A stretch of 64,000 bases of DNA from Nitrospira sp. (GTDB lineage Bacteria; Nitrospirota; Nitrospiria; Nitrospirales; Nitrospiraceae): NCBI GenBank assembly GCA_024998685.1, contig JACOEH010000021.1, forward strand, positions 1-64,000. Direction: 5' to 3'. The notes below the pieces were generated by a model. It ran no database searches, had not been told where the DNA came from, and saw only the letters and a program-made list of their open reading frames with translations. Positions within the stretch are counted from its first letter, which is position 1. Each line of letters opens with the position of its first letter. The position numbers and the translations under genes were made by a program. This document shows positions 8,883-17,725 of this stretch, piece after piece.

Positions 8883-11190
8883 CGTGACGAGCATGATGCT
8901 CTGTTTGGGCGGGACCATCCTGGGAATAGCACCCGTCATGGTTGCATTGTGGGGACTCATGCTGGGAGATCGCTTGGTTCATGCAGAGCAGAAACAGACA
9001 TCCGGTGGAATGACGGCATTATCACGGGACGCGCGCCACCCGGCCCGGTATGTACCGGGAGAGATGATCGTCAAGTTCAGGGATGAGGCATCCTCGTCAG
9101 GAATCCAATCTCTCAATCTCGTGGCGGGTGCCAAAGAACTCAGAGCGCTATCGGTGAACGCCGGAGTGATTCATCAGTACAAATTGGAAGGCGCCGTATC
9201 GGTTGACGAAGCGGTCTCCAAATTCCGAAGTAATCCTGCCGTAGAGTATGCCGAACCGAACTATCTTTACTGGCTCACAACCATTCCCAACGATGCGCAG
9301 TTCGGCTCCTTATGGGGTCTCCATAACATCGGCCAGGCTGTGAATGGAACAGTAGGAAGAGCAGATGCCGACATCAATGCGCCGGGAGCCTGGGATATCA
9401 GCACGGGAAGTCCCAACGTGATTGTCGCCGTCATAGACACAGGTATTGCCTATGACCATCCGGATCTCGCACCCAATATCTGGACGAATCCGGGAGAGAT
9501 AGCCGGAAACGGCGTTGATGACGATGGAAATGGACTGATCGATGATGTGCATGGATGGGACTTTCACATGAACGACAGTGAACCGATGGACCCGGTCGAT
9601 CTCACTCCCGGTGGTAATCCTGGACATGGGACTCATGTCGCAGGAACCATCGCGGGAGCCGGAAACAATGGAACCGGGATCACAGGAGTCATGTGGACCG
9701 CGAGGCTGATGGCTCTGAAATCCGGAGGGATAGATCGATCTTTATCGACCACCGCCATTGTCAGCGCGATCGACTATGCCGTCGCCAAAGGAGCACGGGT
9801 GATCAACGCGAGCTTTACCGGATCTGACTGTAGCCGGGCTCTTTATGATGCGGTGAGTGCCGCGAATGGGGCAAGCGTCCTTTTTGTTGCAGCGGCAGGA
9901 AATGCAGAATCGGATAATGATGCCATACCCAGTTTCCCCGCAAATTTCAGCGCTTCCTCAGTGTGTGACGGGCAGCAGAAGGCCGCCCTGGCAAACGTGA
10001 TCGCGGTGGCAGCCACAGACGCGAATGATCAACTGGCGACCTTCTCTAATTTCGGCTCCACGACCGTCCAGGTGGCCGCGCCGGGAGTCACAATCAACAG
10101 CACAAAACCCACGTCGAATGTCACAAATGTCCTCTTCCATAATTTTGACTCCAATCCGACCGGCCTCGGATATGTTTTCGGAGGAAGCAATAGTACCTGG
10201 GGATTTACCAATTCTTCATCATTCAGCCCACCCAACAGTCTGACCGACAGTCCGGCCGGAAACTATCGCGATAACACCGATTCATTCGCGATCGGACCAA
10301 TATTCACCACCGAGAGACAGAGAGGGTGCCGATTTGACAGCCGCGTTCGTCTGCAAACCGATCAGTTTATGGACAAACTTTCGGTTGAAACATCAAGAAA
10401 CAGCGGAACCAGTTGGCAGCGCATTCGTGAGGTCTCAGAAAGTGACGACGCTCAATTTGCGCCCTTCACCTGGGGGGACATCGCGGATGGTGTGGCAGGT
10501 TCACGGTTTCGCTTTCGATTCATATCGGATGAGAGTCTGGTTTTCGACGGTGTGTATGTAGACGACGTCCGCGTCGCCTGTGTGGCGGGGCAGCCGTCGG
10601 GAACGACGGACTACCAGTTTCTTCAGGGCACGTCGATGGCCACCCCGCATGTGGCGGGACTCGCCGGCTTGTTGCTCTCGGTAAATCCCAATCTCACCGT
10701 CTCCCAACTTAGGAACGCAATCCTCAACTCAGTGGATCGGAAGGCTTCCTTGAAAGGAAAAGTGGCGACCGGTGGTCGGATCAATGCCCTGGCCGCGTTG
10801 GCCAGCGTTGTGACAAATTTCACCGTCACCGTCGACAAAGCCGGTGCCGGCACCGGCACGGTGACATCCGATTCTGCCGGAATTGACTGCGGATCGACAT
10901 GCACAGGACAGTTTCCTCAAGGCAGTACTGTCAACCTCACCGCAGCGCCCGACCCTGGGTCAGTCTTCGCAGGGTGGAGTGGAGATTGTCGTGGAGCTGA
11001 TCCCTGCTCGCTCACCCAAAATGCGACTGTCACCGCAACCTTCAACATCGCGCCGCCTCCACCGATTCTCAGCAATGACGCCGGAGGTGGTGGCTGCACT
11101 CTCGCCCCCGGCGCAACGGGAGACATGTTGCTACCCGCCATGCTAGTCATAGCTCTAGTTCTTTTGTTGTTGAGAGTAAGACGCCGATGA
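8845..11190 (+). CDS. Secreted subtilisin-like serine protease (S8) with inserted beta-sandwich and C-terminal sorting tail
   Basis: 781 residues: signal segment (about 15-47), propeptide (about 68-143), then the S8 catalytic domain with Asp198 (AVIDTGIAYDHP), His264 (GHGTHVAGT) and Ser597 (GTSMATPHVAG). The catalytic domain is interrupted at about residues 428-580 by a beta-sandwich resembling immune-inhibitor-A/jelly-roll modules (ends FDGVYVDDVRV). After the catalytic part comes one bacterial B-repeat-like module (TVTVDKAGAGTGTVTS ... GWSGDC, about 660-735). The C-terminus is Pro-rich, then GGGGC, a hydrophobic helix and RVRRR: a CTERM-type sorting signal most like the JDVT/Synerg classes. 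The start at 8845 has AGGAGG six bases upstream, inside the preceding propeptide gene. It is probably processed at the cell surface; the substrate is unknown. Confidence 0.9.
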   Translation: MQSPIIGTKRRSSVTSMMLCLGGTILGIAPVMVALWGLMLGDRLVHAEQKQTSGGMTALSRDARHPARYVPGEMIVKFRDEASSSGIQSLNLVAGAKELRALSVNAGVIHQYKLEGAVSVDEAVSKFRSNPAVEYAEPNYLYWLTTIPNDAQFGSLWGLHNIGQAVNGTVGRADADINAPGAWDISTGSPNVIVAVIDTGIAYDHPDLAPNIWTNPGEIAGNGVDDDGNGLIDDVHGWDFHMNDSEPMDPVDLTPGGNPGHGTHVAGTIAGAGNNGTGITGVMWTARLMALKSGGIDRSLSTTAIVSAIDYAVAKGARVINASFTGSDCSRALYDAVSAANGASVLFVAAAGNAESDNDAIPSFPANFSASSVCDGQQKAALANVIAVAATDANDQLATFSNFGSTTVQVAAPGVTINSTKPTSNVTNVLFHNFDSNPTGLGYVFGGSNSTWGFTNSSSFSPPNSLTDSPAGNYRDNTDSFAIGPIFTTERQRGCRFDSRVRLQTDQFMDKLSVETSRNSGTSWQRIREVSESDDAQFAPFTWGDIADGVAGSRFRFRFISDESLVFDGVYVDDVRVACVAGQPSGTTDYQFLQGTSMATPHVAGLAGLLLSVNPNLTVSQLRNAILNSVDRKASLKGKVATGGRINALAALASVVTNFTVTVDKAGAGTGTVTSDSAGIDCGSTCTGQFPQGSTVNLTAAPDPGSVFAGWSGDCRGADPCSLTQNATVTATFNIAPPPPILSNDAGGGGCTLAPGATGDMLLPAMLVIALVLLLLRVRRR

Positions 11191-11477
11191 GACTGAGTTT
11201 CGCAGTGCAAGGAATGCCGAAATTGAATCCCCGTCGCATGGTCGAGGCCCAGCGCATTTCCCCTGTTGTGTTCCCTGTACTAAGCCGCTCAGCATGCCTT
11301 CTATAATACCGGTTACTTTCTTCTCACGGGGGGTGTCACCCTTCTTAACTCCCGTTGAGATGCCTCACCTTGGGCTCTCTGGAGGAATGGGGCCGGATGT
11401 GTATTCGTGGAATGCGTGAAGCCCAGTCGATTGAACAGTGATACCGCTGTACCGACGAAGATGCTGGAAGAATATAA

Positions 11478-12530
11478 TCAGTCAGCTTTCACATTGCTTC
11501 CTGGCGGGGTAAAGACTTCATTCAGATCGCTGAATGACCCTCCGGGAGTCGGTCCGCCGCTGATGACGTAAATGTGCCTCTGCACCACCGCCGACCCGAG
11601 ACCATGACGAGCAGTCGGCATTGGAGTCATAACTTGCCACGTATCTCGAACCGGATCAAAAGCCTCATTCTGATTGAATGTGCCGGTGGTCCCTTCACCA
11701 CCCATCACATAGATCTTTCCCTCGACAATGGCAGCAGTGATGCCGCTGCGTGCAGTCGGTAGATCCGAGACACGTGTCCAGCGATCGGCCGATGGATCGT
11801 ACCGCTCCACAACTGCGAGGTTCTGATGATAGTCGCCGTCGATGCGGCCGCCGATCGCATACATCTTCCCACCGACCGTCGCGGTGGCGAGATGATCGCG
11901 GGGAGTCGGGAGAGACGCAGCGGTTGACCAGACATTCCGTACAGGATCGTAGACTTCGACCTGTGCATTGTTCGCCTTGCGATCGTAGCCGCCGATGGCA
12001 TAGAGCTTTCCCTCATGTTCAGTCACAGACAAGGCGCCGCGTGCAGTCTGCATCGGAGCGCGCTCAGTCCAGCTGTCCATAGATGGATCATAGGCGTAGA
12101 CCGTCGCGACCGGATTCCAGACACTGAGACCTGACTTACTGTATCCTCCGACAACATACAATCGCCCACCCACTACACCGATCCCAATATGATGCAAGCC
12201 GAACGGCAACGACGCTTTGGACGTCCACGTGTTTGTCTCGGGATCGTACACTTCCACGGAAGACGTGATCGCGAGGTTCATCACATTGCCAAGGCTCGGC
12301 TTCTCAAACCCACCGACGACATAGATTTTCCCCTCCAGCGTTGCAGCCGCTATCTCCGTCCGCTTTGTCGGCATCGAAGCCGCTGTGTGCCAAATGCCTG
12401 GATCCGATTCAGGCTGCGCCGCTTCGCTTGATCCCGGTAACGCGATCAAGAAGAGCCCGATTAGGATCGGCTTCGCAGGTCTTACGACGAGCAGGACACA
12501 CCCGACGAGCGATCTCATGAGATGCGACAT
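11478..12530 (-). CDS. Secreted Kelch-repeat beta-propeller protein
   Basis: 350 residues with a signal peptide (about 1-37, cleavage near SSEAAQ) and about six Kelch blades. The recurring pattern is GKIYVVGGF / GRLYVVGGY / GKLYAIGGY / GKMYAIGGR / GKIYVMGGE, each followed by a V-Y-DP segment and a W about 8 residues on. Such propellers bind proteins or carbohydrates; no catalytic motif is present. GGAGG lies 14 bases before the ATG, and a second weaker GAAGG is nearer. Upstream on the same strand are a decayed reading frame and a small membrane ORF. Function is unknown beyond the periplasmic or extracellular location. Confidence 0.85.
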   Translation of the reverse strand: MSHLMRSLVGCVLLVVRPAKPILIGLFLIALPGSSEAAQPESDPGIWHTAASMPTKRTEIAAATLEGKIYVVGGFEKPSLGNVMNLAITSSVEVYDPETNTWTSKASLPFGLHHIGIGVVGGRLYVVGGYSKSGLSVWNPVATVYAYDPSMDSWTERAPMQTARGALSVTEHEGKLYAIGGYDRKANNAQVEVYDPVRNVWSTAASLPTPRDHLATATVGGKMYAIGGRIDGDYHQNLAVVERYDPSADRWTRVSDLPTARSGITAAIVEGKIYVMGGEGTTGTFNQNEAFDPVRDTWQVMTPMPTARHGLGSAVVQRHIYVISGGPTPGGSFSDLNEVFTPPGSNVKAD

Positions 12531-12539
12531 ACCTTCATT

Positions 12540-12717
12540 CTATACCTCCTTGAGCTCCGGCGACAGGTTCAGCCGATGGCACTGCTGGACTTCCCCATTG
12601 ACAAGGATGACAAAATCCGCAATCGTCTCTCGGTTAGCATGGACATCCAAATCATCCGCCAGCCATCATGAGACGGAATTCATCCCAGGGGAGCTTCAAT
12701 TCAGGCCGGCAATCGCA
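12540..12717 (-). pseudogene. Decayed small ORF upstream of the Kelch gene
   Basis: On the minus strand, protein-like sequence runs in two frames. RPELKLPWDEFRLMMA is in frame with the preceding 71-residue ORF after its TAG, then meets TGA. DDLDVHANRETIADFVILVN continues in a neighbouring frame to a TAG at 12540-12542. A single-base indel near 12655 would join them into a coherent polypeptide of about 55 residues. There is no start codon in a sensible place. The end of the frame contains the GGAGG of the Kelch gene. No family is recognised. It may be a pseudogene, or a frameshift artefact of the assembly. Confidence 0.4.
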
Positions 12718-12720
12718 GCG

Positions 12721-12936
12721 CTACTCACTCTTTGATCGGCAGAGTAGGCAAAAAGAACTGCCTAGCGCGAGGCCGCCGAGGAAGGTCAGACCGAGGATGA
12801 CGCCGCGCAAAGCATTCGTCGGCCCCGCTTGGCGACGGATATATCGCCGGGCTTGAGAACCAACGGTCGCTTCGCCCCCAATCCAGCGGCGCGGGTCATC
12901 GGTTTGTAGGTCAGTTCGAGTATCGACGGATTTCAT
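12721..12936 (-). CDS. Small putative membrane protein
   Basis: 71 residues. A charged N-terminal half (DTRTDLQTDDPRRW, then RRYIRRQAG) precedes one membrane helix (GVILGLTFLGGLALGSSFC, about residues 45-63) and a short basic tail. A good ribosome site (AGGGAGAGAGG) ends 1-2 bases before the ATG and overlaps the end of the PilZ pseudogene. The reading frame continues past its TAG into decayed sequence, so the natural protein may once have been longer. No family is recognised. Confidence 0.5.
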   Translation of the reverse strand: MKSVDTRTDLQTDDPRRWIGGEATVGSQARRYIRRQAGPTNALRGVILGLTFLGGLALGSSFCLLCRSKSE

Positions 12937-12951
12937 ACCTCTCTCCCTTCA

Positions 12952-13264
12952 TCAAGCGATGCATGCCTCGATCCGCTGTTCCAATTCATCCAATTCCGTC
13001 GGCTGTACATCGACAACCAACCCCGAACGTTCGATCGACGGCCCATTGTATGTACCCGAGCTTGCTCAATCAGACAGAATCGGCGTGTCGTCTCCTGGAC
13101 AATCAGCTTGACGGCGATCTGCTTTCCCAGCTGGACCTCAAGAGAGCTTTCAATCCCGGGGCCCCGAGCGATATCGAGAGCGCCTCTCCTTCCATTTCAT
13201 GAGAATCTGCCCGAAGCAGGCTTTTAACTTGAGCCGGAATTCGCCGGTGCCGACGCCGCTCCAT
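12952..13264 (-). pseudogene. PilZ-domain protein, multiply frameshifted
   Basis: Read on the minus strand from ATG 13264, the frame gives MERRRHRRIPAQVKSLLRAD, a PilZ-type RxxxR start. After an indel near 13180 a second frame gives ALDIARGPGIESSLEVQLGK and KLIVQETTRRFCLIEQARV. A third segment gives WAVDRTFGVG. A last one gives LVVDVQPTELDELEQRIEAC, ending at TGA 12952-12954. Together these follow the order of a PilZ c-di-GMP receptor domain of about 100 residues (compare the intact PilZ gene at 50185-50544, which has DLSLKGCRLES and GIGVEF in the matching places). At least three frame changes mean the gene is dead unless the assembly is faulty. Confidence 0.65.
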
Positions 13265-13378
13265 AGAAGGTAGAATACCTCTTTCACCAGGGAAAAGCAC
13301 GTGGGCCTCTCTCTCAAGTTGCTGATTGTTCAAGCGTTCTCTTGCAAGTCGTAGAACCTTTCGATATGGTACGGCACG

Positions 13379-14995
13379 ATGGACCGAGCCCGTTCGCGCC
13401 AGATCCTCTTCGCCTGCGCGAGCGGACTGCTCTTGCCTCTCTGCTTTCCGAAGTTTGACTTGGGATTGCTGGCCTGGATCGTCCTGATTCCCCTCCATCT
13501 TGCGCTGGATCAATGCTCCCGACAGCGGGCCTTTTGGATCGGCTGGCTGAGCGGTCTCATCGGATTCACAGGCATCATGGCCTGGGTCGTCACCGCCATG
13601 ACGACGTATGGCAAGGTTCCCGAACCCGTGAGTTACGCCATTTTGTTGCTGCTGACCGCCTATCTCGGTCTCTATGTCGGGCTTTATAGTCTCGCCGTCG
13701 TCTGGTTACGTGAGCTCATCCCCCGCTATGGAATTTTCTTCGCGCCCTGCTTCTGGGTCGCGCTCGAGTGGTTTCGTACGCAGCTGTTCTCCGGCCTTCC
13801 CTGGTGTCTCCTCGGCTATTCGCAATATCGCGAATTGGACCTGATTCAGGTGGCCGACCACACGGGTGTGTACGGCATTTCCTTCCTCATCGTCCTGGTG
13901 AATGTGGCCTTCGCCGAGCTGTTCTTGTGGATCATGCCGTTTTTCCGAGGATTTCACCCGGTCAAGCTTCCGTGGGAATTGCTCACCACTGCGGCCGCGT
14001 GCATGGTGCTCTCATGGTTCTACAGTTCGGCTGTCTTGAGTGCTAGAGATCTGGGCCATCATAAACCCTCCATTACTGTCGGTGTTGTTCAACCGAATAT
14101 CGATCAAGCCGTGAAGTGGGATGCGGCATTCCGCGATGAAACGATGCGGAGATTCGACCGCCTGACGGCACAGCTGGGAACCGGTACCGACTTGGTCGTG
14201 TGGCCCGAGGCAGCCACCCCGTTTATTTTCGAGCGGGAGAAAGAGTATCAATTGCAGCTGATCGCTTGGGCAGAACGTGCTCAAGCGCCGATTCTCCTCG
14301 GCAGCCCTGCTCTACGATTCTATCCGGACCGCCGGCCCTACCTCTTGAACAGCGCCTACCTGGTGGGGAAAGACGGAACGGTCCTCGGCCGTTACGATAA
14401 ACACCACCTCGTACCGTTCGGAGAGTATATTCCTCTCAAATCGTCATTGTTGTTTTTCCTCGACAAACTCGTCGAAGGAATCGGGGATTTTGAAGCGGGA
14501 CCTGGACCGACGACACTTTCGTTTAACCCGAAATCCTGGGATTCAGTACGGTCGATCGGAGCCAGGTCAGTCAAGTTTGGGGTGGCGATCTGCTACGAAG
14601 TGATCTTCCCGGATTTGGTTCGTCAGTTCGCGGCAAACGGCGCAGAGTTTCTGGTGACCATTACGAATGACGGATGGTTTGGGCCGTCCTCGGCGCCTGC
14701 ACAGCACTTTGCGATGGTCGTTTTTCGCTCGGTGGAAAATCATCTGGCCTTCGCCCGAGCGGCCAACACGGGAATTTCCGGGTTCATCGATCCGTTCGGA
14801 CAGATCATCGAAGCGACGCCCCTGTTTGTCGAACACGTCTCGTATGCGACGATCCCGACCAGACAAACCCGCACGTTTTACAGCTATTACGGCGATGTGT
14901 TTGCCCATGCCTGTGTTATAATCTGCGCACTTTTGATTCTGGTCGGGTATTTCCGCACGAAGGAACCAGCCCTGACGGCAATCACACCGGCATGA
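13379..14995 (+). CDS. lnt: Apolipoprotein N-acyltransferase
   Basis: 538-residue inner-membrane enzyme that adds the third acyl chain to the N-terminal cysteine of lipoproteins. About seven membrane helices in the first 220 residues are followed by a periplasmic nitrilase domain with the Glu-Lys-Cys triad: Glu277 (VVWPEAATPF), Lys341 (RYDKHHLVPFGEY) and Cys405 (GVAICYEVIFPD). NDGWFGPSSAP and FRAxNTG-type motifs are present. A final C-terminal helix ends the protein. Length is normal. It heads a plus-strand run lnt-prfB-lysS-lolC-lolD, so lipoprotein maturation and export functions lie close together. Confidence 0.95.
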   Translation: MDRARSRQILFACASGLLLPLCFPKFDLGLLAWIVLIPLHLALDQCSRQRAFWIGWLSGLIGFTGIMAWVVTAMTTYGKVPEPVSYAILLLLTAYLGLYVGLYSLAVVWLRELIPRYGIFFAPCFWVALEWFRTQLFSGLPWCLLGYSQYRELDLIQVADHTGVYGISFLIVLVNVAFAELFLWIMPFFRGFHPVKLPWELLTTAAACMVLSWFYSSAVLSARDLGHHKPSITVGVVQPNIDQAVKWDAAFRDETMRRFDRLTAQLGTGTDLVVWPEAATPFIFEREKEYQLQLIAWAERAQAPILLGSPALRFYPDRRPYLLNSAYLVGKDGTVLGRYDKHHLVPFGEYIPLKSSLLFFLDKLVEGIGDFEAGPGPTTLSFNPKSWDSVRSIGARSVKFGVAICYEVIFPDLVRQFAANGAEFLVTITNDGWFGPSSAPAQHFAMVVFRSVENHLAFARAANTGISGFIDPFGQIIEATPLFVEHVSYATIPTRQTRTFYSYYGDVFAHACVIICALLILVGYFRTKEPALTAITPA

Positions 14996-15015
14996 CCGCA
15001 GAAGGAGGATCGAGT

Positions 15016-16159
15016 ATGTTAGAGGAAGTGGAAGTTCGTGTTCGTGCCCTGTCGGAACAAGTCTCTGAACTACGGGGGCATCTTTGACTTCGCTCATATG
15101 ACGGCGGACTTACAAGAACTCGAAGCGCAGATGGGCCAGCCTCACTTCTGGAACGATGCCCGCGCCGCTGCAACGGTGAGCCGGAAAAAGGCGACGATCG
15201 AGCGGGAGCTCCAGCAATGGCGCGCCATCGAGACCAAAATGGGCGATTTGGATGCGTTGCTGGAGCTTGCCCACGAGAGCGGCGACTCGGCCCTGGAGAC
15301 CGAGCTCGCCGGTGAGCTGAGTCAGTTGGAGCCGCGCCTCGCCACACTGCGTGTCGAGCTTCTCCTCTCTGGAGAACTAGACCCCAATAATGCCATTGTG
15401 GCGATTCATCCCGGGGCCGGCGGCACGGAATCGCAGGATTGGGCGCAAATGCTCCTTCGGATGTACGTGCGGTGGGCGGAACACAAAAAATTCAAGGTGG
15501 AAACACTGGACCTGTTACCCGGCGACGAAGCTGGCATCAAAAGCGTGACGCTCTCCGTCACGGGTCCCTATGCCTATGGATACCTGAAAGCGGAAGCCGG
15601 GGTCCACCGGTTGGTGCGCATTTCTCCCTTCGACTCCAACAAGCGGCGGCACACGTCGTTCGCGTCCGTCTTCGTGTATCCGGAGCTGAACGAGGACATT
15701 GACGTTGTGGTCGAAGAAAAGGAGCTCCGGATCGATACCTTCCGTTCGGGAGGGGCGGGAGGCCAGAATGTCAACAAGGTCGAAACCGCCATCCGTATCA
15801 CGCACTTGCCGACCGGTATCGTCGTGCAATGCCAGAATGAGCGGTCCCAGCTCCAGAATCGAAACGGAGCCATGAAAATCTTGAAGGCGCGCCTCTTCGA
15901 ATTGGAACAGAAGAAGAAGGAGGCGGAGTTCAACGCCATCGTCGGTGAAAAGAAGGACATCGCGTGGGGCAGCCAAATTCGCTCCTACGTGTTCCAGCCT
16001 TACCAACTGGTCAAAGATCACCGAACAGGCCATCAAATCAGCAACGTCTCATCCGTCATGGACGGGGAACTCGATGGATTCATCGAAGCCTTTTTGAAGA
16101 AGAAACTGGGGAAAGGAAGCGACCACCTCTCGCCGGTCGGCGGCGAAGATGATGTATGA
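15016..16159 (+). CDS. prfB: Peptide chain release factor 2, expressed by programmed +1 frameshift
   Basis: Class I release factor recognising UGA and UAA. Translation starts at ATG 15016 (GGAGG 8 bases upstream) and reads 23 codons ending ...LRGHL before an in-frame TGA at 15085. A +1 shift at CTT TGA C joins DFAHMTADLQ and the rest of RF2, giving 380 residues (1144 bases = 3n+1). The tripeptide anticodon motif SPF (RISPFDSNKRRHTSF) and the catalytic GGQ (SGGAGGQNVNKVE) are intact. Autoregulation is expected: low RF2 favours the frameshift. An annotation starting at 15038 or later in the second frame would miss the true N-terminus. Confidence 0.95.
15073..15088 (+). promoter_or_regulatory. 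prfB programmed +1 frameshift signal
   Basis: CGG GGG CAT CTT TGA C: an internal Shine-Dalgarno-like CGGGGG placed three bases before the slippery CTT codon, then the UGA stop with C in the +4 position. This is the classic arrangement of RF2 autoregulation. Only the TAT of the E. coli site is replaced here by CAT. Confidence 0.92.
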
Positions 16160-16165
16160 GCCAGT

Positions 16166-16230
16166 CTATTTAGTCTGTCTGGTTTTAAGACAAGACCGAC
16201 CGAATAGACCAGATAGACGAGACAGACCAG
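16166..16230 (-). repeat. Dispersed repeat, copy 2, forming a hairpin between prfB and lysS
   Basis: The gap holds GTCTGTCTGGT (about 16177-16187) and ACCAGATAGAC (about 16208-16218), a 10-of-11-base inverted repeat. On the minus strand, 16211-16228 is identical to the 18-base repeat at 5385-5402. The region is built of GTCTATT/GTCTGTC/GTCTATC units. It may be a mobile palindromic repeat or an mRNA hairpin between the two genes. Confidence 0.65.
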
Positions 16231-16240
16231 TTAAAAATTT

Positions 16241-17725
16241 ATGGATGAACTGAACGAACAGCGACAACAGCGGATCAAAAAACTCGAGCTCCTCCGAGAG
16301 GCCGGCGTCGCCCCCTACGGCAGCCGCTTTGAGGTCAAGGATCGAGCCGGACAATTACTCGCGCTGCATGGTGAGAAGACCAAGGAGATCCTGGAGCGAG
16401 AAAAGGTTTCATGCATAGTCGCGGGACGGGTCGTCGCCTTGCGGCGTTTCGGGAAGGCCGGGTTTGCCGTGCTGCAAGACGGATCCGACCGCCTCCAGGT
16501 GTACCTCAAAAAAGATCTCCTCTCCGAACAGGCCTACACCGTCGTGGAACAACTCGATCTCGGGGACTGGATCGGCGTCACGGGAACGTTGTTTCGGACG
16601 AAGACGAACGAGCTCACGGTCGAGGTCCATCACCTGGCGTTTCTCAGTAAAGCCCTCCGGCCCCTCCCGGAAAAGTGGCATGGTCTGACCGACGTCGAAA
16701 CCCGATATCGACAGCGCTATGTCGATCTGATCGCCAATCCCCAGGTCCATCAGATCTTTTCGACCAGGAGCCGTATCATCACCGGCATCCGAACTTTTCT
16801 GCTGGAGCGCGGGTTTCTCGAGGTTGAAACCCCGATGATGCATCCGATTCCCGGAGGGGCGACGGCCAAGCCCTTCGTCACACATCACAATGCGCTCGGC
16901 GTGGATCTTTACTTGCGTATCGCGCCGGAGTTGTACTTGAAGCGCCTGATCGTGGGCGGATTTCCGCGCGTGTTCGAAATCAACCGCAACTTCCGAAACG
17001 AAGGCATCTCAACGATTCACAACCCTGAATTCACGATGCTGGAGTTCTACGTCTCATACGCGGATTATCAGGACTTGATCACGCTTACCGAGATGCTGAT
17101 CTCGACCTTGGCTCATCAGGTTCTTGGTAAAACCGTCATTCCGTACCAAGGAAAGGAGATCGACCTCACGCCTCCGTGGCGACGATGGTCTTACCACCAA
17201 GCCGTCCTAGAGGTGAATAATCTCGATCCCTCGGTACTCCACGATCGAGAGACGGCATTGGCGGCCGCCAAACGGCTGGATGTCCCGGTGGATCCGAAGG
17301 CGTCGCTGTTCACGATCGTCAATGAGATTTTCGAGAAGACCGTTGAGCCTAATTTACAACAGCCCACTTTTATTACCGATTACCCGATCGAAATTTCTCC
17401 GCTCGCGAGGCGGAAGGATGCGGACACAAGCCTGACCGATCGATTCGAGCTTTACATTGCCGGGCGGGAAATCGCGAATGCCTTTTCCGAGTTGAACGAT
17501 CCGTTGGACCAACGTGAACGGTTTGAAGACCAGGCGGCCCAGCGGGAGGCGGGTGATGAAGAAGCCCATCTCGTCGACGAAGACTTTCTCCGCGCCCTTG
17601 AATTCGGGATGCCGCCGACCGCCGGAGAAGGGATCGGAATCGACCGATTGATCATGCTGTTTACCGATCAGGCCTCCATCCGCGACGTCGTGCTTTTTCC
17701 ACAACTCAGACCAGAGAAATCATAG
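16241..17725 (+). CDS. lysS: Lysyl-tRNA synthetase (class II)
   Basis: 494 residues. An N-terminal OB-fold anticodon-binding domain (VAGRVVALRRFGKAGFAVLQD) precedes the class II catalytic core: motif 1 region (FLEVETPMMHPIPGGATAKPF), motif 2 (FEINRNFRNEGISTIHNPEF) and motif 3 (GMPPTAGEGIGIDRLIMLFT). It charges tRNA-Lys with lysine in the cytoplasm. Length is standard. Its TAG stop shares its last base with the GTG start of lolC, so translation of the two is probably coupled. Confidence 0.96.
   Translation: MDELNEQRQQRIKKLELLREAGVAPYGSRFEVKDRAGQLLALHGEKTKEILEREKVSCIVAGRVVALRRFGKAGFAVLQDGSDRLQVYLKKDLLSEQAYTVVEQLDLGDWIGVTGTLFRTKTNELTVEVHHLAFLSKALRPLPEKWHGLTDVETRYRQRYVDLIANPQVHQIFSTRSRIITGIRTFLLERGFLEVETPMMHPIPGGATAKPFVTHHNALGVDLYLRIAPELYLKRLIVGGFPRVFEINRNFRNEGISTIHNPEFTMLEFYVSYADYQDLITLTEMLISTLAHQVLGKTVIPYQGKEIDLTPPWRRWSYHQAVLEVNNLDPSVLHDRETALAAAKRLDVPVDPKASLFTIVNEIFEKTVEPNLQQPTFITDYPIEISPLARRKDADTSLTDRFELYIAGREIANAFSELNDPLDQRERFEDQAAQREAGDEEAHLVDEDFLRALEFGMPPTAGEGIGIDRLIMLFTDQASIRDVVLFPQLRPEKS

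Noticed and set aside
13103-13513. 136-codon minus-strand frame overlapping lnt
   Set aside because: The N-terminal part is a shadow of lnt; only the portion after 13264 is PilZ-like and is described as a pseudogene.
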